Shown: positions 49,801 to 56,273 of the stretch, one piece after another
How the letters are laid out: every line of letters starts with the position of its first letter
Position numbering within the stretch: position 1 is the first letter of the stretch
Source: Herbiconiux daphne
GTDB lineage: Bacteria > Actinomycetota > Actinomycetes > Actinomycetales > Microbacteriaceae
DNA: 64,000 nt
Assembly: GCF_024979295.1 (NCBI RefSeq)
Contig: NZ_JANLCJ010000003.1
Span: 1 to 64,000 of the forward strand
Reading direction: 5' to 3'
Position numbers and translations under genes: made by a program
The notes under the pieces: model-generated
Databases searched by the model: none
What the model was told of the DNA's origin: nothing
What the model saw: the letters and a program-made list of their open reading frames with translations, nothing else

Positions 49801-50383
49801 TGAGGGTCGCGGCGGCTCCGCCCTGGGCGGTTCTCGTTCGTATGGCCGCTGCGGGCCCCTGAGTCAGTGTGACATCCTGGTGAGCTGCTGCGAGAGGAAC
49901 GTTCGAGGGGGTGGGTGCGTCCCGTGCGGACGGCCCGTCGGTGGGTGCGGAGGCGTCGGCCGCAGCGGTGCCGTCGATCTGCGGGCCGCGGTCGGGTGGC
50001 GGTATGAGGGCCGGGTCGACGTTGACGGGCTCCTGATCGTCTGGGACGTCGGTAGCTGTGGCCTCGTCCTGGGTCCTTTGAGTGTCATCCTCGGTTGCTG
50101 GCGTATCTGGCGCCCTGCCGTCCGTGTCGTCAGTGGGGACGGGTGTTGAGGGACCGGTCGGGAACGGGGTGGGTGCTGGTTCCGCGTCGCCGGCGCGTGT
50201 GTCGTCTTCGCTTGATGGCGGGGCCGGCGCAGGCGTCGTGCTCGTGGGCGTCGGTTCGGTCCCCTCCCCGGCCCACGCTGACGTGGAGGGAAGGAGCGAG
50301 ACCGCTAGGACGACGGTCATGGTGGCGGCGACCCCGCAGAGGGCGCGGCGGATGACGCGGAAGAATGACGAACGGTGCCTCAC
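43841..50383 (-). CDS. Large exported Rhs/YD-repeat protein with C-terminal toxin-like tip
   Basis: 2180 residues from GTG 50383, with GGGAG upstream. A signal peptide (residues 1-38, hydrophobic core LCGVAATMTVVLAVSLLPS) is followed by a Thr/Pro/Asp-rich region, a domain typical of the N-terminal shell, and from about residue 1000 dozens of YD repeats (YDALGRRTG, YDSAGHVW, YDNAGNI). The Rhs core ends in the hallmark GARAYDSAIGKFLSVDP, then NNGYAYASNTPITLTDPSGL. About 215 residues follow: a Cys-containing linker, then a tip with WLMEWWNTEG and a Gly-rich hydrophobic stretch (GIGIPLGFVAGTIASYNLVTGGARVL). Rhs shells enclose and deliver C-terminal toxins. The tip matches no toxin I know and could act on membranes. 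A lipoprotein gene precedes it by 55 bp and a small membrane protein gene follows. Confidence 0.93.
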   Translation of the reverse strand: MRHRSSFFRVIRRALCGVAATMTVVLAVSLLPSTSAWAGEGTEPTPTSTTPAPAPPSSEDDTRAGDAEPAPTPFPTGPSTPVPTDDTDGRAPDTPATEDDTQRTQDEATATDVPDDQEPVNVDPALIPPPDRGPQIDGTAAADASAPTDGPSARDAPTPSNVPLAAAHQDVTLTQGPAAAIRTRTAQGGAAATLNGAWQPVGDSGIAVAPATSNPQAQSLWATPPVSKVTAEVLSAQAISAAGLPAPLAVQLVRADGHASDALIAVRIPAQATAGLFGADYASRIRWVQVPTGTEPSKLVESALPVASTIDPTDGSTVLTPKVGAKPMTLMPLTGAESSSGSGAFSASSLKPSSTWDVSAQTGDFSWSLPMRVPPAAAGPTPSVSLQYDSQSIDGETGATNNQPTAVGEGWDVTGGGYIERSYVSCAIDNGASGPTTTSGDLCWKTDNATISLAGHSGQLIRDAGSGTWKLQNDDGSRVEHLIGISQGCADNGTYNTECWRLTTTDGTQYYFGLNKLPGWTTAKTTTNSTWTVPVFGNDPGEPCNTGTFATSSCMQGWRWNLDYVVDTHNNAEALYYSSETNKYARNGSTAVSYTRGGQLEHIDYGLRGDQVYATNAASGKVIFGYDAYGRCNDTSHANCTFEALSSAAVAPAHPTAYPDIPFDQLCTGATCPTLVSPTFWTTGMLNTVTTKTLSGGAYGTVDVWALSHSFPAPGDTTNPALWLTQVVHTGYSGGSSIAEPPTKFNGITMQNRVWGQDGLVPLDKWRISSITLSTGATISVNYSAPTAACSDTNAPNIIANANTNTALCFPQWWSPQVTPPIAAQKDLFHKYVVTSVIFNPVTGGGNDAIQETDYVYTGTPAWRYDKSPLTPDDKRTWSVFAGFSAVEVRVGDHNVPSKQQTTAYTFFQGMDGDQASTAGGTKSAAVGGVTDSLWFAGRTREVKTLNGVGGAVLSATVTTPWASSATASDGTYTAHMLGDAEVVKIEPVSTGGNRTIRTTRTFDGTTGLPLTESVNRSDAGSMCTRTTYTPSNTTAWIIGLPSEIGKAGVDCASYDAGPYPAAAISRTRLQYDGADWGVAAARGDVTKITTVDSYTGTTADSAHWIDASSAGYDAMGRVTTATDILGHTTKTAYTPAAGAAAGGGALVGSTVTNTAGWTTTTTFNPAWGAETSATDQNGKVTTATYDALGRRTGVWLPDRPVATNSTPSIGYAYTVSQTKPLAVATTTLVDSGTKIDYTLYDGLGQQIQTQGLGEGGGSVITDTGYDSAGHVWMTNNPYWTTAVTPSATQFVPLSEGNIPSKVTTTFDGAGRPATSILSSYTVEQQRTTYSYQGADRTDTTPPAGGTPTSTFTDSLGQQTKLIQYLGTSPAATGKETTTYAYDVQGHMSSMIDPAGNQWSWSSDVLGHQISATDPDTGTSTTTYDNAGNILTTKDARGIVLAYTYDALNRKTGQYKDSTGTGGTKLASWTYDTLAKGQLTSTSSYVNGAAYTRATTGYDAAYRPTGASVSIPSSAPAFGGQTFTTTHAYNQDGSLLYSMLPAAGGLPAETMRFAYTGAGRLNSVRGSVQMLSETVYTGIGQVSQYNRVGATSDFSSYGHELATGAFGSIKETTVTGSTFTIVADRQYKHDAAGNVTSVSTTASGIATDTQCYSYDYLRDLTAAWTPASNNCAATPTSTTIGGPSPYWTTYAVDPATGNRTSIVKKAVTGTGTSVTDTYSYPSATSSRPHAVQSVSHSGPGTSDGYGYDASGNMTSRPGQSLTYDATGKLATVTVGTATQSNIYDSSGTLLMQTDSKTGTTLFLDGTDLHIGPGTAGVSAVRTYTADGVPFAERTTTPGVAGSMLRWITTDIDRSSDLQVVVSTGAITRRYTDPYGNPRGATPTWSSNHTFLNAPKSTLSGLVQLGARAYDSAIGKFLSVDPVLSPFNPQQNNGYAYASNTPITLTDPSGLCPLGAGNGCDRGAGKNHGSVSTGTPITPSTGDGPTIGNKAGATNGPWKSRAEDSQSKCFALLCGVTTPKVAPKALPKLGQCQSQVTDGNNCETSRDVRIDVSKLLTEDLVPEWLMEWWNTEGTAPNPKYWSGIVNVAYGSSKVVKSAEALAASGAADETGIGIPLGFVAGTIASYNLVTGGARVLRGSMQIAEANDHPMVTETHGEYVMDILNGVVPQIDTAINFIGGLL

Positions 50384-50438
50384 GGGTGCTCCCAGAGTTG
50401 TGCTGTGTTTGGAACGATGGATGGTGTGAAAGGCCGGG

Positions 50439-53400
50439 TTAGGGTTGCCCGAGGTACATGAGGTTGTCGAGCTGCGAGGAGTCGGCTACGCCGGGGAAGA
50501 TGCTCGGGTAGAGGATGTTGCCGCTCCACATATTCGTGCGGGCGTTGTTGGTCACAGCCGAACCAACGGACAACCTTCCACTCGCCGTTGTCTCCCCGGG
50601 CGACAGCGAATGGGAGTTGGTCGTCACCAGCTTCTTGTTCACGTACAGGCGGATCTGCTTGTTCGCTCGGTCCCAGACGCCGGTGACGAACACCCACGTG
50701 TTCGGTGAGGTCGCGGTCGGAGCCACGGCGCAGTCGGTTGCGAGCGTGACCTGCGAGCGCATGCAGAAGCGCAGCACACCGCCGGGGGTGGTCATCAGGT
50801 AGAAGCCGGCGTAGCTGGCGCCGTCTTGCGACATGATCGTCTGATACCGGCTCGAGTGGCTTTGGTCCAGGGGATTGACCCATGCGGAGACGGTGAAGCT
50901 TTGGGTCGTGTCGATCGGCCGATCGGTGGTCTGGACTTTGTCGAGGTTCACCACCCATCCGCGCGGACCATCGCTGGCCCACCCTTCGCAGGTGGACGAG
51001 AGGGAGTCGAAGTGGTCCGCCCCGACGCGACACCGGTAGAGCTGTCGTGCTATCGCGCCTGGCCCTCCGGCATCCACTGCTGCGGCTGCCGTGGTCCAGA
51101 TGTAGCCCAGCCGCGCCCCGGTGACGCCTGTTCCTTCGCAGTCGGACCGGTCCGAGGTCATGTCGTCGCCGCCGGGGAGAGCGCACGAGTAGAGCAGCTT
51201 CGAGTTCGGGGGTGTTGCACCGACGGGATTCTCGAGCTGTCCGAGCTGGCCGAGGACCTGTTCGAATCGGTATCCGCCCGGTCCTGTTGATTCAGCGAAT
51301 GCACCGTGGTCTGGTCCGGAGTTCGATCGGATGAGGGCGGCGAGGCCGTGGAAGTCGAGGACTGGCGTGGGGTACCCGATCTTCGGCAGCGTCGCCGTCG
51401 TGGTGCGGCTGAATCCGGTGGTGAACTGCAGTGCCATCTGCCTGTTCTGTGGGGAGCCTGTCGTGTTCGTGTTGCCGTCGGCCAGGTCGGTCAGCGGCGT
51501 TGGTAGGCCGTCGGTGTTCCAGCCGTGGCCCACGTTGAATGAGACGTTGATGGTGTCGATGCCGGCGTTGACGTTGACTCCGTTGCCGGAGTTGGGTGGG
51601 GTGCTTCCCGAGACGTTGCCGGCCCTGTCGTAGCTCGCGACCCAGAGCGTGGAGGTCATCGCGATCGGCGCGGCCGTGATGACCGCCTTCCCTGTCGAGT
51701 CGGGACAGACGAAGTCGACTCCGCCATACGCGCTTTCGCAGGCGGGCAGAACAGTCCGCGGGTCAGCCTGGAAGACAGGGATGGCCGGTTTCGGGAACAA
51801 CACGTGATCGGGTGCCCACCAGTAGGCGAAGGTCGCGACCCGGTCGCTCGGGGATGACGTGATCGTGATTCCGCCGATTCCCACGCCGACGGTCGCCCCG
51901 CCCGGGGGCAGGGTCACGGTAGGGGCAGGCGGGGGCGTGTTGTCGATTTTGAAGAAGCACAGAGCTTCCTGTGACGGGTCGTGCCCGTTGCCTCCGCCAG
52001 GCAACGGGTACTGGTCGAGAGTAGTGACGCCCCACGCATACAGATGGTCCTCGAGCAGGCCCATTGTCGCGAGGTTGAGGTTCACCGAACTGGGGCCTGC
52101 CCCGCCGTAACCCGTCGTGTAGGGGGTCATCTTGTTGATTGATCCGTTGTTGCCTTCCATGATCCGGTACTGGCCCGCGACGTTCTGGCCGTCGGGATCT
52201 GAGACGTCGGCAGCCAAGGTGACGGGCACATTGGCGTTGAGGTAGACCGGGTCGCCGGACGTACCGCAACGGCGGGCCGGCGAGATGAATCGAGGATTCG
52301 CGGGATTGTTCGGGGGTGTGTTGTAGGTGACGATCAGTTGCGCGTCGAGGTTGAATCGCTTCCACGACTCGTTCGTCTCGTCGCTGGCTGCCAGCGCCAG
52401 GATGATCGCAGCGCCGGTGCTGTTGTCGATGACGGCCTGAGTGGCGTTCATGCCGACCCAGCTCGGGCCGGCGCAGTGACTTCCGTAGTTGGTGCTGACC
52501 ACGTCCGACGGGCCGTTGTAGACCACTCCGACCGATTCGTTCCAGGATGCGCCCGCAGAGGGGATGTTTGTTGCCCTGAAGAGGCGTACCCCGGTGGATG
52601 CGCAGGAGGAGTTCCATGATTGCCGCACATTGAATCGCGCTTGGATGATGTGTTTCCCGGCCGACCCGGCCGTGCTGAGTTGCCAGAACGAACGGCCCCA
52701 CTGCTGCCGGCCATCACCTGGGTACGGTTCCGTCCAGCCGGCCGGCAGGAAGCCCACGATCTGGTTCCCGCGCTCGTCGCTGTCGTCGGGCACATTCCAG
52801 TAGTGCGTGTCGGGATAGGTCTGGTTAATGCTCCAGGCTTGGATGTTTCCCGATCCCCAATCGGGGTCAATGTAGAGCGGGTAGGTCGTGGCGTCGTCTT
52901 TCGTGATCGAGGCGACGTCCAGGGCGAGCGTGTTTCCACCGGTGATCATGGAATCCACGGGCGCGGCGACCGTGTTGCCGCCTGGGCCTTCAGGTCCCGA
53001 AGTGGGATCGCTCGAATCCCACATCACGGGTTCATTCGAGTGCAGCATCGATTCGGCGTCGACCTCGTCGACAGTCGGCGACCCGCCACGCAGCTGGTTG
53101 ATCGCGTCGGAGCCAGACGGGGCGGCGATTGTTCCGCCGGACGGCGCCGTTGCGATCGACGCGCCACTCACCTTGAGCTTCAACGTCTCGATCCGGGAGT
53201 CGGCGGCGGCTTTGGCCGTCTTGACCACGAGCACCTCGGTCATCCCCGTCGCGGTCGCTGTCAGACGAAGATCGACATCCGGGATCACGTTCTCATACGT
53301 GGCGATCGAACCTTCGATTGTCGGGGCGGGGAGAATTCCGAGCTCCCAGGATTCGCTGAACCAGTCACCGCTGGGAAGCTGAATCTGAGCGACGGGACCG

Positions 53401-53951
53401 CTACCACCTGCGGAGAAACGAACCGGAACGGCGGTTACGGCGGGGGCGAGATAGCCGCCATTCGCATCCCCCAGGGTGGTGTCGACGTCAACCCATTGAT
53501 CGTCCTGTTTGACTCGGGATGGGACCGCGGTGGATGTCATCTGGAAGGTGCCATCAGGAAGCGCTTCGATCAAGGTCGTTTCCGTGGTCAGCGAATCGAC
53601 GACGACGTTGTGGCCTGCTGATAAAGCTTGAAGCGAGGCCGCGGATTCGGCGGTGGGGGGCGGGGCGTCCGCTTCGACAGGCGCAGGGAGAGTGTCGCCT
53701 GAGGGTGTCGTCGCTGCCGGCATCTCCGCCGGATCAGGCATCACACCGTCCGGGCCGGTGTCTGGTGACGGGGCCGCAGGGGTGATCCCTTCGACTGGAA
53801 GGGTTTCATCGACGGGGGCCGGATTCGTCTCGCCAGAGGTTGTGATGGGCTCAGCGGCAGCGCCCCAAGCGGGGACTGTGGTGCATGCAGCAAGAGCCAC
53901 GATGGTGAATGCCGAAAGGACAAACGGCATCCTTCTGGAGTGACGCGACAT
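50439..53951 (-). CDS. Large lipoprotein with DNRLRE-like and LamG domains, Rhs partner
   Basis: 1170 residues from ATG 53951, with GGAG upstream. The signal sequence ends in a lipobox LAAC (residues 20-23), so lipid anchoring at Cys23 is likely. A Pro/Ala/Thr-rich stalk (24-110) precedes a beta-rich domain (about 130-400), a DNRLRE-type region (about 400-570; PDTHYWNVPDDSDERGNQIVGF, RSFWQLSTAGSAGKHIIQARFNVRQ), Ig-like segments, and a C-terminal LamG/concanavalin-like domain (about 970-1165; FTVSAWVNPLDQS, WVFVTGVWDRANKQIRLYVNKKL). Such proteins commonly sit beside Rhs genes in actinobacteria and probably hold or display the Rhs product at the surface. The 55-bp spacing indicates one operon. 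Confidence 0.9.
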   Translation of the reverse strand: MSRHSRRMPFVLSAFTIVALAACTTVPAWGAAAEPITTSGETNPAPVDETLPVEGITPAAPSPDTGPDGVMPDPAEMPAATTPSGDTLPAPVEADAPPPTAESAASLQALSAGHNVVVDSLTTETTLIEALPDGTFQMTSTAVPSRVKQDDQWVDVDTTLGDANGGYLAPAVTAVPVRFSAGGSGPVAQIQLPSGDWFSESWELGILPAPTIEGSIATYENVIPDVDLRLTATATGMTEVLVVKTAKAAADSRIETLKLKVSGASIATAPSGGTIAAPSGSDAINQLRGGSPTVDEVDAESMLHSNEPVMWDSSDPTSGPEGPGGNTVAAPVDSMITGGNTLALDVASITKDDATTYPLYIDPDWGSGNIQAWSINQTYPDTHYWNVPDDSDERGNQIVGFLPAGWTEPYPGDGRQQWGRSFWQLSTAGSAGKHIIQARFNVRQSWNSSCASTGVRLFRATNIPSAGASWNESVGVVYNGPSDVVSTNYGSHCAGPSWVGMNATQAVIDNSTGAAIILALAASDETNESWKRFNLDAQLIVTYNTPPNNPANPRFISPARRCGTSGDPVYLNANVPVTLAADVSDPDGQNVAGQYRIMEGNNGSINKMTPYTTGYGGAGPSSVNLNLATMGLLEDHLYAWGVTTLDQYPLPGGGNGHDPSQEALCFFKIDNTPPPAPTVTLPPGGATVGVGIGGITITSSPSDRVATFAYWWAPDHVLFPKPAIPVFQADPRTVLPACESAYGGVDFVCPDSTGKAVITAAPIAMTSTLWVASYDRAGNVSGSTPPNSGNGVNVNAGIDTINVSFNVGHGWNTDGLPTPLTDLADGNTNTTGSPQNRQMALQFTTGFSRTTTATLPKIGYPTPVLDFHGLAALIRSNSGPDHGAFAESTGPGGYRFEQVLGQLGQLENPVGATPPNSKLLYSCALPGGDDMTSDRSDCEGTGVTGARLGYIWTTAAAAVDAGGPGAIARQLYRCRVGADHFDSLSSTCEGWASDGPRGWVVNLDKVQTTDRPIDTTQSFTVSAWVNPLDQSHSSRYQTIMSQDGASYAGFYLMTTPGGVLRFCMRSQVTLATDCAVAPTATSPNTWVFVTGVWDRANKQIRLYVNKKLVTTNSHSLSPGETTASGRLSVGSAVTNNARTNMWSGNILYPSIFPGVADSSQLDNLMYLGQP

Positions 53952-54192
53952 TGAGTTTCTCCATGACGTCGAGACTTTCGTCTCTCAAGTTGGCGTCCCC
54001 CCGGATGAGCCGTCGTGAGCCTATTGAATATGAGCCTTCCTCGCAATAGGTATTATCTAATCCAATTCGGAACCGTCTTGTCGCCTCAGTGAGGGCCGGC
54101 AAGGAGGTGTTGATTGGGCGACGGCGCTCACAGTTTCGGGTCAGGCGTATGCCAACCGAGAGGACCTGTTCGGCTGCCGGGACCATGTAGAT

Positions 54193-54474
54193 TTAGGCGC
54201 TGATGCTGTGCCATGGTGTCCAGCGAGCAGTGGATGCCCCTCGGCCGACGTAGAGGAGTACGGCTAGGACCTCCGAGCGCTTGTACCGAAGATGCTTTCC
54301 GATCTTGCTGAATCGTGGCCCACGGTGACTGACGTTCCACTGATAGACGGTGTTCACCTAGACACCCAAGTACTCGGAGACTTCCTGAATGGTGAGTAAA
54401 GGCTCTAGTTTGCTTGCTGCGCTGGCCTCGGAACCATCGACGCCGACCTCGGGATCAGCGGAGGAAACGGGGGC
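54193..54474 (-). pseudogene. Excisionase-like helix-turn-helix gene, interrupted by TAG
   Basis: The minus-strand frame reads EPLLTIQEVSEYLGV, then TAG, then VNTVYQWNVSHRGPRFSKIGKHLRYKRSEV and a tail to TAA at 54193-54195. This is the MerR-like HTH_17 pattern of phage and plasmid excisionases and RDFs, and the stop sits where family members have Pro or Ser. No start codon is found between the upstream TAG (54475) and the domain. It is the only mobility-related gene left in the island. The remaining AT-richer spacer, 53952-54192 and 54478-54686, shows no other convincing gene. Confidence 0.7.
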
Positions 54475-54686
54475 CTAGCCGGAGTTGATGGTCATATCCA
54501 CTGCATGCACGGCATGGCCGAGAATTTGCGCTCTATTGGCATCTAACACCAGGCATTCGCGGACGACTGCAAGCAATGACAGTAGGGACCGCCGCGCGTG
54601 CGGGCGGACACATGGGGGACACGCTCGAGATGGCTGCGTGCGAGGACGGCGGCGAAATATCCGCACATCCGCGTGCTGGAGCGGAT

Positions 54687-54737
54687 CTGCGCGAGTGGGC
54701 CCTACCGGGCTCGAACCGATGACATCCACGGTGTAAA
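54687..54737 (-). repeat. Right attachment repeat
   Basis: 51 bp identical to 43483-43533. It overlaps the 3' half of the intact tRNA-Val gene and restores its sequence at this end of the island. Confidence 0.9.
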
Positions 54738-54768
54738 CGTGGCGCTCTACCAACTGAGCTAAAGGCCC
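54696..54768 (-). tRNA. tRNA-Val (anticodon TAC)
   Basis: A 73-base cloverleaf on the minus strand: acceptor GGGCCTT/..GGGCCC, D arm AGCTCAGTTGGTAGAGC, anticodon stem CCACG..CGTGG around loop TTTACAC with anticodon TAC, T arm with GGTTCGAGCC, discriminator A. The CCA is not encoded. It is the integration site of the island. Confidence 0.95.
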
Positions 54769-54815
54769 CTCACGCCCTGGGGCGCGAGACGAGTTTACAG
54801 GCCTAGACTGCGGCT

Positions 54816-55505
54816 GTGGCCGACATCCAGAAGGAACGCACTCAGGCAGAACACCGTTGGCCCGCCGCGATCGGGGTGATCGCCATCCTCGCGAGCTATG
54901 CCGCGCTGCCGCCCGATTTCCTCGGCACCATCCGCTACCCCATCATCGGCATCTGCGTCGCGCTGCTCGCCGCCGTCATCGTCATCAACCCGCGCCGCAT
55001 GAACCGGCAGACCCGGTGGTCGAGGCGCATCGGGGTGGCGCTCGCGCTCGTGATCGGCGTGACGAACCAGATCATCCTGGTGCTGCTCGTCACCGAGCTC
55101 GTGCAGAACGAGCAAGACGGCCCGACCCTGCTGCTCGCGGCCTTGCAGGTGTGGCTCACCAACGTGATCGGCTTCGCGCTGATCTACTGGGAGCTCGACC
55201 GCGGCGGCCCCGTGGTGCGCACGCACCGCCCTCGCGCGCTGATCCCGCCGGCCGACTTCCGCTTTCCGCAGGACGAAGACCACGACGCCTCGCCCGAGGT
55301 CGCAGCGCACTCGTCGAAGACGAGCAACTGGCTGCCCGGCTTCGTCGACTACCTCTACTTCTCGTTGTCGGACTCGATGGCGTTCAGCCCCACGGATGTC
55401 ATGCCGCTCACGCACCGCGCGAAACTCATGATGGGCCTCGAGGCGTTCGCCGGCTTCGTGCTGCTGGCCCTCGTGATCGCCCGAGGCGTCAGCCTGCTGG
55501 GCTGA
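54816..55505 (+). CDS. DUF1345-like membrane protein
   Basis: 229 residues from GTG 54816. Four or five hydrophobic segments: AIGVIAILASYAALPP, IIGICVALLAAVIVI, IGVALALVIGVTNQIILVLLVTEL, LLLAALQVWLTNVIGFALIYWEL and a C-terminal FAGFVLLALVIARGVSLLG. The conserved block YLYFSLSDSMAFSPTDVMPLT resembles the DUF1345 and ion-channel-like YFS.T.AFSPTD motif. Function unknown. It lies just outside the island, next to tRNA-Val. Confidence 0.78.
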   Translation: MADIQKERTQAEHRWPAAIGVIAILASYAALPPDFLGTIRYPIIGICVALLAAVIVINPRRMNRQTRWSRRIGVALALVIGVTNQIILVLLVTELVQNEQDGPTLLLAALQVWLTNVIGFALIYWELDRGGPVVRTHRPRALIPPADFRFPQDEDHDASPEVAAHSSKTSNWLPGFVDYLYFSLSDSMAFSPTDVMPLTHRAKLMMGLEAFAGFVLLALVIARGVSLLG

Positions 55506-55510
55506 TCAGG

Positions 55511-55576
55511 CCCGAGCGGGCGCTCAGACCCGAGCGGGCGCTCAGACCCGAGCGGGCGCTCAGACGCGAGCGGGCG
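55511..55576. repeat. 18-bp tandem repeat at a convergent gene end
   Basis: Three 18-bp units beginning CCCGAGCGGGCGCTC (55511, 55529, 55547) and a partial fourth. It spans the junction of the membrane-protein gene and the peroxiredoxin gene, and holds the peroxiredoxin stop codon (55560-55562). Each unit can form a small GC hairpin. Confidence 0.8.
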
Positions 55577-56033
55577 CCAGGTCTTCCAGAGCCGCCCGAT
55601 AGGCGGCGATCGAGCGCGCCTCACCGGGAGCGGTGATGAACGAGGCCCGGATGATGCGGTTCTCGTCGATCACGAAGGTGGCGCGGTTCGCGAACCCCTT
55701 CTCCTCGAGGAACACACCGTAGTCTTTCGCCACGTCGCCGTGCGGCCAGAAGTCGGCCACGAGCGTGAAGTCGTAGCCCTCTTTCTCGGCCCAGGCGCGC
55801 AACGTCGCCTTGGAGTCGACGGAGATGCCGATCAGCTCGACGTTGGCGTCTTTGAACAGCGCGAGGTTGTCTTCGAGAGTGCAGAGCTCGCTCGTGCACA
55901 CGCCCGAGAAGGCGAGCGGGAAGAAGACGAGTGCGACGGGCTTCTTTCCCTGGAACTGGCTCAACCGGATGCGCTCGCCGTACTGGTTCGGCAGTTCGAA
56001 ATCGGGTGCCAGAGTGTCGTTCTCCAAAGCCAT
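55560..56033 (-). CDS. Peroxiredoxin, AhpE type
   Basis: 157 residues from ATG 56033, with GGAAG upstream. A thioredoxin-fold peroxidase reducing hydroperoxides and peroxynitrite. The peroxidatic cysteine is C46 in FPLAFSGVCTSELC, with C51 nearby; the usual Thr three residues before the Cys is replaced by Ser. Other motifs: TLAPDFELPNQYG and ATFVIDENRIIRASF. A one-cysteine AhpE-like mechanism is likely. Divergent from aceE. Confidence 0.92.
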   Translation of the reverse strand: MALENDTLAPDFELPNQYGERIRLSQFQGKKPVALVFFPLAFSGVCTSELCTLEDNLALFKDANVELIGISVDSKATLRAWAEKEGYDFTLVADFWPHGDVAKDYGVFLEEKGFANRATFVIDENRIIRASFITAPGEARSIAAYRAALEDLAPARV

Positions 56034-56273
56034 GATGGCTTCCTTTCACTGCCGGGCGTCTCACCGGCAAAAGCGCCCCTCATACTAGACCCGCCCGACG
56101 GTTCCACCAAACGATGGTGGGAGCCCGCTGTGAACTCGTCCTGAGCAGCGCTCGGGCGCCCACGGGACAGTGGGCGGTCTTAAACTCACTAGGCTTGTCT
56201 GTGGCGTTCCGCACCTCATCCGGGTGGGTGGCGCCCGACACGAAACGATCTGTACACAACAGAAAGGTCGACG

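Larger units (their letters stand above)
43483..54737. mobile_element. 11.2-kb genomic island in tRNA-Val(TAC)
   Basis: The interval is flanked by an exact 51-bp direct repeat (43483-43533 and 54687-54737) made of the 3' half of tRNA-Val and nine bases beyond it. The intact tRNA lies at the right end; only the 3' half is at the left. This is the footprint of site-specific integration by a tyrosine-recombinase element. Cargo: Rhs protein, lipoprotein, small membrane protein and a broken excisionase-like gene. The spacers at both ends are visibly richer in A and T than the chromosome around. No integrase gene is seen, so the island looks fixed or decayed. Confidence 0.85.

Noticed and set aside
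54485..54753. Small frames across the tRNA-Val region
   Set aside because: They run through the tRNA gene and look like typical tRNA shadows, without ribosome sites or known domains.
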